Assembly: GCA_950295325.1 (NCBI GenBank)
Contig: OX485807.1
Location: 4,466,501-4,530,500, forward strand
Reading direction: 5' to 3'
DNA: 64,000 bases
Origin: Polytrichum commune
Lineage: Eukaryota; Streptophyta; Polytrichopsida; Polytrichales; Polytrichaceae
Shown: in pieces, positions 34,000-45,813 of the stretch
Layout of the letters: the number at the start of each line of letters is the position of its first letter
How positions within the stretch are numbered: position 1 is the stretch's first letter
The notes under the pieces: model-generated
What the model was told of the DNA's origin: nothing
What the model saw: the letters and a program-made list of their open reading frames with translations, nothing else
Database searches by the model: none
Made by a program: the position numbers and the translations under genes

Positions 34000-36900
34000 C
34001 TAAGTGTACAAGGCCCTTGGGACGATGCGATTTGCATCACGAATACGCATCACTGGCACTATTTCTTTTCCCAAAGAAGGCACCAGGTTCATAGGGACAG
34101 TAGAGGAGTTATAGGGAACCAGTGCAAGCTGCGGGGGATTGTCAACAAAGACTTCATCATCCAAACCCCATTCTTCCATGAGAGCTTTGGTTTCCTCATC
34201 TTCGAGCAGCTTCGCCCGTGTTCTGCTGCGCATTGCTTGTGTCGCTTTTTGAAGCTCTGCCTCAGCTATTTCCATGATAGATGCCATTTCTGTGTCCTCT
34301 TCACTCCCCCAACCTGATACATCGTTGGGACATGACCACCATGTTAATGATGGTAGAAACATACACAAGACTTTGAAGACTGGAGGCTTCACCTTCCCAA
34401 TTCTTCCAAACCCAGTGATTGAACTGGTTGAACTAGAGAGAGAAATTGGAGATTTCCTTGTAAAACTTGTTCATATTCTTGCAGTGGTGTGATTAGGGTT
34501 CACTAGAGCAACCTCGATATGCTTTCAAATGAGGTTACATCTTGCTGCATGATGTCATCCATTCTGGCACTCAAAACGCGTGAATCCTCCGAAAAAAGAG
34601 ATTCGTCAGTGTTGCAACTTTGTAAATGGTAGCAAGCTTTCTTGCGCGTGGGCTTCTAAATTATGAGCACCTGCATCATAGATGGATTGCTACAGTAATA
34701 TACTCCACCATAGTGACATGGTTATAACCATCCATCACTCCACTAAGCTTCCCAGAATGTAACTTTTACAATTTCGTAGACAAGAAACTGACCTTCATTG
34801 GCAAAGTCTTCAGTCGTCAATGTTTGCTCCTGGATGGCTTTTCCTCCTGCTTCAACATTTGGCTTGCCCTGCATCCCTTGCATGGTGAACTTCATAGACT
34901 CGGGTAAGAGGAAGTTCAGATCCAGACCGCATTCAATAAGTGCCTCCTGTTCAAACTGCTGGAGGCGTAAGGCCCGTGGTGAATCCTCTCCGCTTTCAGA
35001 ATCATCTTCCAGGGAGGCTACGTCATCCCCCAGAAGGCTTAAAAATTCCCCAGCCACAATGTCCAGATCATCATCATCGACAGTGGCATCCTTATCATTG
35101 TGATTACTGTCCTTTTGTAATATGGATGATTGCACAACAACTTTGGACATCTGTTCTTCTTTCACTTTGAATTCCTCCAATACCACGTTTATCTCCTTCT
35201 CGTCCTCTTTGTGAATCGCTATGTACCCTTCTGGACGATTTATAGGGTGCCCTTGCGTGGTGCCAATTGGCAAACCTACTGGCACTGAGCTCAGAATCTC
35301 CTCCAAGTTCTTCACGATTGCTTCACTCGACTGAGGATCCTGTGCCTCAACAAAATCTTCACTTTCCTCTTGCTCTTTCTCTTGCTCTTGCTCCTCCGGT
35401 CGGGCTTTGGTCTCATGTTGTTCCATTTTGTGGTCAGACATGGGCTTGACATCGTCCAAAATTTGTTCAGCCGTAATTTGGTTGAGTTCATTCGTAACTG
35501 CTTCCGCATTGCTCTTTTGCAGGGTCTTGCCACTATGCACATCGTCGGCTTGTACAGCGGCCTCTGACTCAATAACCACATCCACGCCAACCTGAGCTCG
35601 CAACACTTCACAATCTGCACAACAAGTTCGTGCATCCCAAGTGAGAAAATCAACTTCATAAATTGCAATAAACCTACAACAACAACAAAGTCGAGAAGAA
35701 ACATATACACATACTAGACATGTGCAGTATACATTCCACAGGTGTGAAGTACATACAGACTCTGCAAATGTTACACATGTAGGTCTCGCCATAGCCAGAA
35801 AGGTGACGAAGTGCTCGTAACAAAAATTCTAGGTGCAACTTATTCCAAAAAATAAAGTTCATCATAGGAGAGGAGGTGATTCAGTAGACAAAACACACTA
35901 TCGAACTCCCTCATGCCACCAACACGGTAAGTACATAGTTATGACTGCTTACCTTCTATTGAATCTTCCTCCTCCTGAGTGTCTGACAGACCTTCGACAG
36001 TGTCTTCTTCAGCTTTAGGGTCATCATAGTCCACAGGAGCCACCAAATCCGAAATAGTACTCGTTTCATGCCCCTGATGGACCACTGTAAAATCAGCGTA
36101 CGCACCTTCATCGTCATAGGAACTGTCTGTGTTAGAATAGTCCGTGTCTTCATGAAATGTAATAGGTAGAATTGGTGCACGCCCCTGGTTAGCAGCAGAT
36201 TGGCCGAATGAAAGCCTTTTCTGGATTTCGGGAGAAGGATTAAAAGAAGGACGTGTTTGGCCCTTTTGGTTGCTCTTTCTGGCGCTGATGGGACCATCGT
36301 TGAGGCTGAACTCATCGAGGCTAAGATGCTCCATCCTCATGTACTCTCCATCCACAGGCATTTCAGACATTGCAGGAGAGAATTCGAAATTGGATGCACG
36401 CCCACCCAGCGTTACTGCCTGAGGAGAATTTGGCATACTAGTGAAAGACCGCAATGGCCTCGACATTGGGGAATCGCTGAACCTTGCACTCGACAAGCTG
36501 CTTACTGGTTGGGAATCTTTGTTCAAAAGCTGGAACCCAAATGTCACAATGAGTGTGCCTCCTTTCGCCTTCCCTGTAAGCTTGAAGCTTGTAGTCCAGC
36601 TATGGTCACTCTCATCGTCAGACTTCTCCTCTGTGGTGCCGGGGAGCAGCCGGCTGAGGTCCAGTCTGTGTTTTCCAAGGACAAGCTCGTCAACATCCAA
36701 CGCAACCACAGCAAGGTCGAAATTCTTGGGCATGTATTTCATGCCATGGGATTCACTCCTGGAGCCATACACGGTAGATTTCAGTTTCAGAGTCTCCTCA
36801 AATTCGGCTAAGCCTTGGTACACACGGGATGGCGTGGTTTGTGCTTCCGAGTCTTTTCGTTTCCATTGGACCGACAGTCGAAGTCCGCTCATTGCAGCCG

Positions 36901-38338
36901 GAAGGTTCTCAATTCCATGTACATGCACAATGAACATGCAATTGTATTTTTGCTGGCCGATGTGAGAGAACACTCGAAACGGCTTCCACTTCCACAAGCT
37001 CTTCTTCTCCTTGGGTGCCTCAAGCTTCTTGCTAAACTGCAGATTGTCCTCCAGCCATGCCGGGAAATTGGTCACTTCTGCCAAATTCTTCTCAAACCCT
37101 TGAGAATGCCATGGCTGCAAACTACGCTCCTGCACCGGAGGCTCCAAGCTGTCTCCATCGATATCAAGTCTGTACGTCGAAGCTTTCCTTTCAGACTCAT
37201 ATGATGACCCCGGCAAAGACGTAGACAAAACCCGTGACGGAATTGGTGGTCTCTTTTGATGAGACCTCAATATAGTAGCTGCTGAGGAAAGAGCCAGATG
37301 TGTTATCCCTCCTGGTTTGTAAGAATCACTAACCCCACGGGGTGACACTGTGAGCTCCGGCCTCGAAAGCTGGTAAGGATATTTCGAGATATTATCCAGT
37401 TGAGCATTCCTCTCATAGCCATTTCCAGATTCTTCGATCCTGCTCAAGTAGCGGGACTGAACTTCCTCCATCGGATAGCCAAGGTTGAGAATCCCCTCAC
37501 TTAACCTACTTCGAGGACTTCGAGAGATGGGCACATCACCCCTTCGGCCTCCAAGTCGAGGAGTTCCAATTTCCTCTGATCTTCTACCCTCGAGGTAAGG
37601 AGAAGGTGGAGCTTCTTCACTTCTTCGAGCACCCAAATACGGAGAAGGTGGAGCTTCACCTCTTTGTGCACCAAGGTAAGGAGAAATTGAACCTTGGCCT
37701 CTTCGGCCAACAACATGGTGAGCATCTTCACTTCTCTGAGCACCCAAGTAGGGAGACTTTGGTTCAGAATTTCTCATGGCACCGAGGTATGGAGACTTAG
37801 GCTCAATCAATGGTGGCCGACCATCCCCATCCCCCCTTCTGCTTCCTGCCCTGCCACCAAGGTAAGGGCTTCTAGGCTCTTCGCTACCGCTACCACCACT
37901 TAGGCTGACAATCACCGGAGTTCTAGGTGGTTCATTCCTGCTGCCTACCAGCCCACCGAGATATGGCGATGGTGGACCACCTCTCCTGCCACCGAGGTGT
38001 GGTGATTGGGGCTTTGATGAGCTCCTCCCATAGCTGCCAAGGCTGGGTGACTGTGGCTCTTCGGACCGGCTGTCTCTTTTGCTGCCGAGGTAAGGTGATG
38101 GAGGTTGTGCTGCTATACCACCGAGGTAAGGTGACACTGGCTCCTGTCCCCTCGGCCCTGACACGCTGCCGAGATATGGCGAGGATGGAGTTTCTTTACT
38201 TGAGGATCGACCATGGTTCGGCCCTGGCCCTGTCCTGTAGAGAGCTTGGCTGAGCGCCTCCAGCTCCTTCAGCAGCTGCCCACCTGTTGTGTCATCTCGC
38301 CGCCCCATCGCCGGAGAAAGTGGTGTTGTCTTTCTCAT
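34000..38338 (-). CDS. PMI1: PMI1/PMIR-family protein with NT-C2 domain (chloroplast photorelocation)
   Basis: PMI1-family proteins are plasma-membrane and actin-linked factors for blue-light chloroplast and nuclear movement. Exon 1 (38338-35953) starts MRKTTPLSPAMGRRDD. LLKELEALSQALYRT at 22-36 is the family's N-terminal signature. Residues 53-264 are a lineage-specific SPYLG repeat. Residues 447-605 are the NT-C2 domain (WKPFRVFSHIGQQKY, NLPAAMSGLRLSVQW, FEETLKLKSTVY, GKAKGGTLIVTFGFQLL). Donor GAAG|GTAAGC. Exon 2 (35614-34793) joins in phase 1 and is acidic (VAGEFLSLLGDD). Exon 3 (from 34313) has AELQKATQAMRSRTRAKLLE, ALMEEWGLDDE and SLGKEIVPVMRIRD, then a stop at 34000. That gives 1,173 residues, but the family's last part is missing or spliced to further exons. 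Confidence 0.92.
37547..38182 (-). repeat. SPYLG peptide repeat array in the PMI1-like N-terminus
   Basis: About twelve clear copies of S-P-[YHS]-L-[GE], usually followed by G/A/S and then a basic stretch, lie at residues 53-250, with degenerate TP versions up to 264. Spacing varies from 10 to 30 residues, so it is an interspersed motif array rather than a strict tandem. Each motif is a potential proline-directed phosphorylation site. Confidence 0.9.
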
Positions 38339-39873
38339 TTCTCCACATTCATATATCTCTCATAACCATGTTTCTACCTACCCTTCACTTCACTCCTCTT
38401 GATTTCCTGCCTCATAGATGAAATCCTATGCTCAATTATGCCTTTCACAAAGGTCTTGGATCCCCCATATTGAGTTCCCTTGCACACTTCGATTGATTGT
38501 CCGCCGTTTCATTTACTCCCCCCTTTGCATCAGAGCTCTGTCCCTGAGGAGCTACTGAGACACTGGATATTTGAGTATTTCGATAACCAACCTCCCTCTG
38601 TAAGAATCACGACCGGATACATCAGCAATTCTCGAGGATTGTCTCACCACGATGAAGGTGAATATCCAAAACGATCCACTGATCGAGTAATTATTGTTTC
38701 AGTGAACTTGTACAACTCGTCGTGAAAATTGGCGCTTGAGAAACCACTGTCGTCCTCCACAGTCTCCAATTCATCAAGCAATAGACAAATTATTCCACCC
38801 TCATGTGTGTGCAAACCCCTACACGACACTCAAAATTTTGAGCTGCGTAGAGGGTTTTCCGCTCCCTTGCCAAAAACGGGTTTCACGACACACTGCGGAT
38901 GGGATAGTAACGTGAAATCCGAATTTTTGGCAATGAGTAAAAAGTTGCGAAAGATTTTGAAGTAGCTCAAAGGAGGTGAAATTCAAGATTTACATATTCC
39001 TGAGTCGCGAGACGAGGTGTTCCGCATGCAATGAACCAAAAACTACCGAGAAAGACGCATGCATCGCTACTTGTCAGAAGATATGGTGGACAACCGTTCC
39101 AAGGAATCCCCTGTACCGGTCACACAAGATCACGTGATTGCGAAATCCTCGACATGCAATCAGGTGACCTCGTGAAGTTCGAATGGAACTCTAACTTACT
39201 GGGCGAATCATTGCCAAAGTGTTCCTCAACCCTAAATCCGTGGATACTTTCCTTGAATGCGTAGGCTTCGCAATACAAGACTAGACACTCTTCTGCAGGC
39301 GGAAGCTCCTTTACAATTTCTGAGCAGCTTAGCTATGACAAACGAAATTCTCTACCATGAGAACTCAGCTTCACCTTACAAATTCCTGGAGGACACACAA
39401 CCCCAGGACTGCGAGAATCTTCGACATGTCTATTGGTGCTCGGCAATATCAACAACCAATCTCTAGTGAGCCACTGCTGCACTGGTGTGTGCTCGGATCT
39501 GAATCAAACCCGGGCATCACCATGACAACATACATATAGATATATATCGAGTTTTCAAGAATCAGGCGTACCTACACAGGTCTTGTATCTTTCTCCGTAG
39601 GTTCTACTTTCCACTTTCGAATCCCCCAAACCTTGCACAAATCTGCCTCGAGTTCCTCCTGTCAGATTCACCGTCTCCTTGCGCTCTTTAAAGTGGAATT
39701 CCCCAAAATTGGGGGCTTGCTGGGTCTTTCTTCAGCAACACCTGCAACAACCATGCACGACAAGCCACCATGAGAATCCATAATAAAAAAAACAGGATCG
39801 CTTCACTCACCCATTTCACAACGAGAAATCCACAAGCTCGAGAAACCTGCAATACAACACTAGCTCTCTTCAC

Positions 39874-39920
<47 letters not shown>

Positions 39921-40773
39921 GAATGCGCAGTTCCCTACACAAAACAAACGCTAAAGTACAGACAGAGCTGCCTCTCTCAACTCACACGCTCAAGCTCCGA
40001 AGCTGTACCACCGCCGAGCTAAACCCACCCCTTAAGATTACGCCCCCACTCAATCCAGCTTATAGAAACCTCGCAACAAACTAACCCCCTCCCAAATACT
40101 CATCATCGTCGACACTCAATCAAGCTGTGGACCACTCACTCACAATGTGTGCTTCCAAAGGCTCCGATCCCCACTCCTCATAGCCATGGCAGGCAAGCAG
40201 GGATGGATGTCTCATTAGTGCCAGCGCGCTAACAAGTTAATTTCGTAAACTTCGCCAACAGGTTAGCGTCTGGGTCAACACCGCTCAAAATCGCCCTCGA
40301 GCTCCTCTCACCCGCTTAAAACCAAACCAAATCAACCCAAAAGTGGTAGAGAAAACTGCAGCTGAAGGTAACTACCAGTAGCAGTATTTTATACAAGTAG
40401 AATCATAATTCGGCTTCAACTACACTTCGTAATCATAATAATCCGGCTTCTACAGATCTACTGTAGAATTCAGAGCTGGTCCCAAACCAAACCACCAACT
40501 TCGTCAAACGCGCTGAATTGTCCACAACCACACCTTTCTTCCACTTGTTCAACCAAGTCCTCATCACTGTAGCCCACTACCATCCATAATCATCATCATC
40601 ATCATCCTCATCATCTTCGACACACCGCCATCCGGGAGGACAAAGTTAAGTTAGCCTCATTGCAATCTTCCAACCACCTTACTTACTAACTTACTTCCTC
40701 CTCCTCCTCCTCCGTGGCCCTGCTGCACGACCCTCGGGCCCTCCTCGCCTAGCACCGCCTCTCTGGCAGCAAC
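38339..40773. promoter_or_regulatory. Intergenic region between divergent genes, likely 5' UTR and promoters
   Basis: It lies between the PMI1-like start (minus) and the plus-strand exon at 40774. It holds a (CT) microsatellite at 39876-39914, which is (GA)n in the PMI1 sense as often seen in plant 5' UTRs, plus ATC repeats near 40588-40616 and TCC repeats near 40695-40713. A donor-like CTGTGTAG|GTACGC near 39575 on the minus strand would fit a 5' UTR intron. A TATATATC stretch lies close by. Exact transcription starts are not resolved. Confidence 0.45.
39876..39914. repeat. CT/GA dinucleotide microsatellite
   Basis: About 19 CT units. In the sense of the PMI1-like gene this is a GA tract upstream of the start codon, a common feature of plant leaders and a possible binding site for GAGA-type factors. 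Confidence 0.9.
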
Positions 40774-41109
40774 ATGAGGCATCGAAAAAGTTGCAACTTT
40801 GACACCCAAGGTGGATGTGAATCTAGGACATCAGAGAACGGTACTAATAATAAGTCTGCAGGGGATTATGATGAAGATGGCAGTGTGGAAGAAATTGAAG
40901 GAAACCTCCTTCTCAACTTAATTGGTCCTGATCACCGAGGAGTGGAGGAGAGTGATCACCATATCCATGTGAATGCGCCTCCTTCTTCGCGCTCCCTTTT
41001 CCATGGAGGCCTTCGGAGGCAAGACGTGGGGCCCACCCCTCCCGGAAGGGATGGGCCCCACCTTCCACGGCTTAGACGGCCAATGTTGCCCTCAGCACTG
41101 GTGAATACG
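40774..41109 (+). CDS. First exon of an unrecognised gene, divergent from PMI1-like
   Basis: A true ATG opens 112 codons (MRHRKSCNFDTQGGCES, then DYDEDGSVEEIEGNLLLNLI and PGRDGPHLPRLRRPMLP) ending at ACG|GTAGGC in phase 0. The region is more GC-rich than its surroundings and follows CT/TCC-rich leader-like sequence. The first part is polar, the middle acidic, the end Pro/Arg-rich. No family recognised. The downstream exons were not found; the putative intron begins with nested transposons. Confidence 0.45.
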
Positions 41110-41156
41110 GTAGGCTCATCACCTGGCTACATCGTTATGGTATTTTGTGTCACTTA

Positions 41157-41573
41157 GGGCCGGTTCATGGCTGGGGATTCGTGGCACTCAAGTAAAATCA
41201 TCCATCCAAGATATCGTGGATGAAGTGGCTCCAATAAAAAAAGCCCCCCTATGGGGTTGAGGGCCGATTCATTCGAATGTGACGTCACTAGACTAATTCG
41301 GGGTCTTTGACTCTATTTCCGGAATCAAATTGCCCAAAAATAGCCATTTAGATGATTCCTGTGTTTTTTTCATCCGCACGGATGATTTTACTTGAGTGCC
41401 ACGAATCCCCGGCCCCGGTTCATGGCCTGATCACACCAAACTTTCCGTCCAGTTCCAGCCGTGAAATTGTTGGGGAATATGTTCAGAATTAGATGTTGGC
41501 CCACCACTTTTCACATTATTAGAGCCGGAGATGTTGACGGATGGTGTCAGAAGTGGTTGGTGTGATCAGCCCC
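41157..41573. mobile_element. PIF/Harbinger-like MITE, family GATCACACC, split by a Mutator-like MITE
   Basis: Starts GGGCCGGTTCATGGCC (interrupted) and ends GGTGTGATCAGCCCC. TTA flanks both ends (41154-41156 and 41574-41576). Without the inserted 246-bp element and its 9-bp duplication it is about 162 bp. Related copies lie at 59954-60266. Confidence 0.82.
41169..41414. mobile_element. Mutator-like MITE (246 bp) with 9-bp target duplication
   Basis: Terminal inverted repeats of 35 bp (starting GGCTGGGGATTCGTGGCACT) differ at one base. CCGGTTCAT stands on both sides (41160-41168 and 41415-41423), the 9-bp duplication typical of Mutator-like elements. Near-identical ends imply a young insertion. 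Confidence 0.9.
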
Positions 41574-41576
41574 TTA

Positions 41577-42604
41577 GATTACAGTGAATAATTACACCAG
41601 TTGGTCAAGAATTATAACCCAAGACAAGGTTACTTGAGGCAACGGTTGGTATGCTGGACAAGATGGAAATTTTTATTTTTTTAAATGTCTCAAGTTGGAG
41701 TTCTTCGTGGGTCAAGTTTCTTTTCCAAGGGTTTGAAGTTGCCCAAGAAACTCGACCTTCACAAAACTCCCCTAGCATAAAGTGTTGCCACATAGGTAAC
41801 CATGTCATTTTTCATTCATGCTTGGAATTCTCCACTAGAGAAGTCTTGGTTGTAGTGAAAACCCTAGCTAGTGAAGAACTCATTTTGTATCAATCGTATT
41901 GCTCCATTCCCCTAAGATTCTTGACTAGTGCATTTCTTCACCCTAGTCCAATTCAGCCCTTACTATTCGGAGTTGGACCATGCTATGATTGTTTGTGTGA
42001 GATGTCTAATAATTTTACTCAATGAAGTCATTCATGATCAATAATCTTCAAACAACGTATGTGATTTTTGTTTGGTAGAGATTGAAACCTATGACCAGAC
42101 TTTGTAACATCACGTAATTCAAAATAGTTTGTGAAACTAAACATCATAAATGGTGTAGTGTGACTAATACTAATTTGTTGATATTTGTAAATATTCAGCA
42201 TTAATTTTTCAAATTTGATATTTTTTGGAATATTGGACTAGACTAGTCACATAAATAAGCTATTGCAATAAATAATAAAGAAGAACATTGGTGTCTATTT
42301 TGATTGGCATTGTAAACAATAATCTCTGCAATAAGATACACACATGCATATCAGTCTTCATGTGTTAGTATTGGTGGCATAACAACGGTGGCAGAAGCCC
42401 ACATAGTGAAAATGCAAGTAACAATCATTGAGACACATCATTCACTCTAAAATCATTCATTCAAATAGTCCACCCTAATTTGATGGCAATTTATTTAAGT
42501 ACCCACACTAAAGAGAATAAGAACATATCATATAAAGATTATCTAAATGTATATAACTCAAGAGTGATGATTGTGGCTCCAAAGATTACTCTTTATTGAA
42601 TTGT
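41577..42604. other. Intergenic, nothing recognised
   Basis: One open stretch on the plus strand (41651-42025) lacks motifs and has no splice context. Confidence 0.45.
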
Positions 42605-42920
42605 ATATATGTAAATCTCGATAAATTCTCAAAATCCGGATTTTTTGGTTGCTTCAGTTTTGTGGGCGGATCCATCGATACACTTCCAATATGCCTGAAT
42701 TTCATGGGAGATATGTGACTCCTCAATGCTTACTTGAGTGTTATGTTATTAAAATATGATGGAAACATTGAGATATCTATTCATTTGATGTTATATCTAT
42801 ATAATCTATATAACAACGTGTTAAAAAATGAACACATGCACATTCGATTGGAGGATCTTACGAAGGAATTTAACATGTTGTAACTTTGGACTTGGACTTG
42901 TTCTAGTTTTACTTAATAAA
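42605..42920 (+). repeat. Dispersed repeat family B, copy 1
   Basis: The blocks GGATCCATCGATACACT, then TTTCATGGGAGATATG, and at the end ACTTTGGACTTGGACTTG recur at 47313-47650 (inverse) and 55995-56355. No terminal inverted repeat or coding frame seen. Confidence 0.75.
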
Positions 42921-43164
42921 TATTAGTTTGTGCTCAAAAATTTGTGTTGTCCTTTGTCCTTCCCTTTCGCCCTCCAACATGAACTAGAAAGTTGCAACAT
43001 CCGTGCAAAAGAATATTTTATTTAAAATAATAAAGCTCACACTATAGAGAAATAAGAAAGGAATGTCGGTATGAAAAGGCTACATTGGCTAACCACTAAC
43101 CCAAAGCCCGTGTTGTGGGTGGACCAAATTTATAGTAGGTGAGGATTGTATGGTGCCCTTCATT

Positions 43165-43700
43165 AGAACTTAGGGGGAGGGGGGGGGGGATTCATGTGTT
43201 TTGAGTTTGCGATTATTTAGGTCTAAACATGAAAGGTATAAAATTAATTTTGGTAATGGATGAGAATTTTGATAGTATTTGAAGGTCAAGTAGGTGTTGA
43301 ACCAATGGATTGTGAATGGGGCCTTTGACTCTGAGTATGAGGATGATAAGGGAGGAGGAAGTGCATTCCATGCCGAGTGTTGTAGTCGAGTTGAGAGAGT
43401 TGTAGTCGAGTTGTATTTGGATCACTTGTTGAGCTTATGGGGGAGAAACAATCATTGCAATATGTAAATTTAATGAATTATATTTGGGCAGTTGGGGAGG
43501 AGTTAAAAGGGGTGTAGAGGGGGCACCTAGTACACAAAGAGTATACGAGCAAAGGTGGGATAAACAATGGCATCGAAGAACATGAAATGTACACATCATG
43601 GTAGATTTGGCTAATTCAATGGTTGATCTTAAATGGACGCCTATATTTGAGTAGTGCATGGTTGAGTGTGAATTTAAGAACGGACACCAAAAAGACACAT
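43165..43700 (-). mobile_element. LINE fragment, endonuclease end (copy f)
   Basis: Minus-strand pieces YTLCVLGAPS and, in another frame, FIKFTYCNDCFSP and TIKILIHYQN align with LCKLGAP, VQFNEFTDCHD and NIKILMKN of copy b. A run of 11 C (plus-strand G, 43179-43189) follows where the coding end is expected. Strongly decayed, with at least one frame change. Confidence 0.62.
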
Positions 43701-44317
43701 GTTGTAAAAAGATCAGAGCACATGCTCAGAATTTGCTAAACATTCTAGATAAAATAATCAACATACTTGGAGAGACCTATATGATCAGTAAATAACTCAA
43801 AGAATCTTCACTTCGGACAATGAATAAGATACTCACAGAGCTCCAAAAATTATGAGGAAAGTGGCTATGAACTCGATTTGGATTTGCTACCCATCGCACA
43901 CTAATTGCGTGCTTTCGTATCATACAAGAAGGCCCGTTGAAGACCCGCTTACCTTAGTAGCCACGAAGGAACTGTGGGAGAGAAGAAAGAGAAAAGCTGT
44001 AGGAATCTTGTATAAAAATGTGGGCTTATTATGTGGGTGGTTTGAGTCACAAGCCATACTTATGACATGGTTCTGGCATGACAGCTTTCAAGTGCTCAAT
44101 TAATGAAACTCATACAGTTTATGAGCTAGATGTGAGTCCCAATCACTTGGGCTGTCATCAGCTTCATGATTGTCCAGGGAAGATAGCTGGATATAATGTT
44201 ATTGATGCTTTTAATATCAACCTTGAATAAAATAGAATAAATTGATCATATAGGCACAAGTTCTAGTTGTGTTAACTTAGAGTGATGTTATATTTTTTAG
44301 CACAATGTACTCCAATC
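43701..44317. other. Intergenic, nothing recognised
   Basis: The open stretch at 43852-44103 on the plus strand has no recognised motif. Confidence 0.4.
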
Positions 44318-44977
44318 CTATGTTCGGGGAAAACCGACGGCTAGTTCATTATCAGCCGATGGATTTCCCCTCATGGCCGGTCCAAATTTCCAACCATCGG
44401 ATGGCAATCCGACTGTAATTTCAATCCTCCGGCAATTAGCCGATGGACCAGAAAGTGTCCCGGAAATGTAGCCGATTCTTCTTGCGAGTTACTGGATTTC
44501 AGCCGGAGCATCCAAAGCGCTATTTGTCTGGGGCATCTGATGATGCACTTGAGGAAGTACCCTAAACCTTAAACTTTTTGAATTATGCAACCTTTTCATG
44601 ATCAAATCCAATTGCTTCTATGAAGAATTGGGGGACCCTTGGCCTTCAAGCGGTGAAGGCATTGCTAGGTTCAATTCCTGCCAAGGATATTAACTCTTCA
44701 AATTTAAAGTTTTGAACATGCCTTTCTTTTCACTTATTCAAGATTTTGTACTAAGAAATGATTTCTAATAACTTTTCATACATTTTTTTAAACAATTAGT
44801 GCCGTTATGAATTCCATTTAATCGAATATTGGCCAATGAAAATATGAAAATATAGGCAATTGGCCGATTGATTTTACAAAAGACCGGCTCTTGCCGATGT
44901 GAATTGGAAAAAATCTGACCCTTCGTAGCAACTACCGGCAATTAGCCACTAAGGCTTCAAAAACTTCCCGAACTTTG
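44318..44977 (+). mobile_element. Non-autonomous hAT element (660 bp)
   Basis: Starts CTATGTTCGGGGAAAACCGA and ends CTTCCCGAACTTTG. CTCCAATC flanks both ends exactly (44310-44317 and 44978-44985). The interior is rich in CCGGCAATTAGCC-type motifs and contains GCTAGGTTCAATTCCTGCC, which also occurs, inverted and diverged, in the coding relative at 48603-49842. No transposase. Confidence 0.87.
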
Positions 44978-44999
44978 CTCCAATCTCATCATCTACACA

Positions 45000-45564
45000 T
45001 AGTTTTTTGGTGTTTGTTCTTGACTATAAGCTTTGCCATGTACCACTTAAATTTAAGTGTCTAATTAAGAGAGTGGCCACAAAAGGCATGCCACATGAGG
45101 TCCACATACTTTATGATATGAAATGTCATTGAAAGGAGCATGTTTATTCCATAAAGGTGGTCAAACTTATTTCTATTACAAGTTTGATAGAGTTTATTAT
45201 AGGCTACTTATGAGCCAAGTAAAAAGAATTGCCCTAGGGAGTGGACTCTTCATACCACATATGAACTATGCTTTGAACATGCTCATGGATCTACTCCAAC
45301 ATCCAAATTTAGAAAAAATGTATTTTCATTAGTGCCCCAACTTGAGAACTTTAACTTTGTAACGGTTGGATCTTCCAATATTTTGTATCCATGAATATGA
45401 TGAAAATTTTGGTCATTGGATAGAATACATGATTCCTGATGGATGTCACTCCTTGGTCGATGCAATTGTAACTTATTAAAGTTGTTTGCTTATGCACGGC
45501 CCCTCAACTTGCCTTTGTACCATGGGAATTTGTTAGAGACTCCTCCTATTATTACTTCTCCCAT
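45000..45564. other. Intergenic, nothing recognised
   Basis: Short frames on both strands lack motifs. It leads into the long hairpin at 45565. Confidence 0.4.
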
Positions 45565-45813
45565 GGAGGCCACACACATGTGAAAACGGAGTTTGGTATG
45601 CCAAAGCAAAAGAATTTTGGCCTTCCACATGTGCCTAGCTTCGAGGAGCTTGGTTTCAAGGTTGGTCCCTCTTGGATGTTTATACCCAATAAAAGAGGGA
45701 CCAACCTTGAACCAAGCTCCTCGAAGTTAGGCACATGTGAAGGCCAAAATTCTTTTACCTTGGCTTACCAAACTCCGTTTTGAAACTGGTGTTTTCGAAT
45801 GTGTGTGGCCTCC
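45565..45813. repeat. Long near-perfect inverted repeat (hairpin)
   Basis: The left arm (45565-45673) and right arm (45693-45813) pair over more than 100 bp around a 19-base loop. The match includes GGAGGCCACACACA, GGAGCTTGGTTCAAGGTTGG-like and GGTCCCTCTT blocks. The main difference is an extra stretch of about 13 bases in the right arm. Transcribed from either strand it would form one long hairpin. It could be a young MIRNA-type locus, a foldback MITE, or an inverted duplication of a gene fragment. Confidence 0.9.

Noticed and set aside
36257-37204. Long plus-strand frames opposite PMI1-like exon 1
   Set aside because: They are shadows of the real minus-strand coding exon, whose family motifs are clear.
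39688-39942. Minus-strand frame with an Arg-Glu dipeptide repeat
   Set aside because: It is the translation of the CT/GA microsatellite at 39876-39914 and has no support as a protein.
44630-44700. tRNA-like A and B box motifs (GGTTCAATTCC)
   Set aside because: No cloverleaf can be drawn, and the stretch lies inside the 660-bp hAT element; a tRNA gene or SINE is not supported.
45552-45783. Two similar frames on opposite strands
   Set aside because: They are two readings of the same inverted repeat, not two genes.
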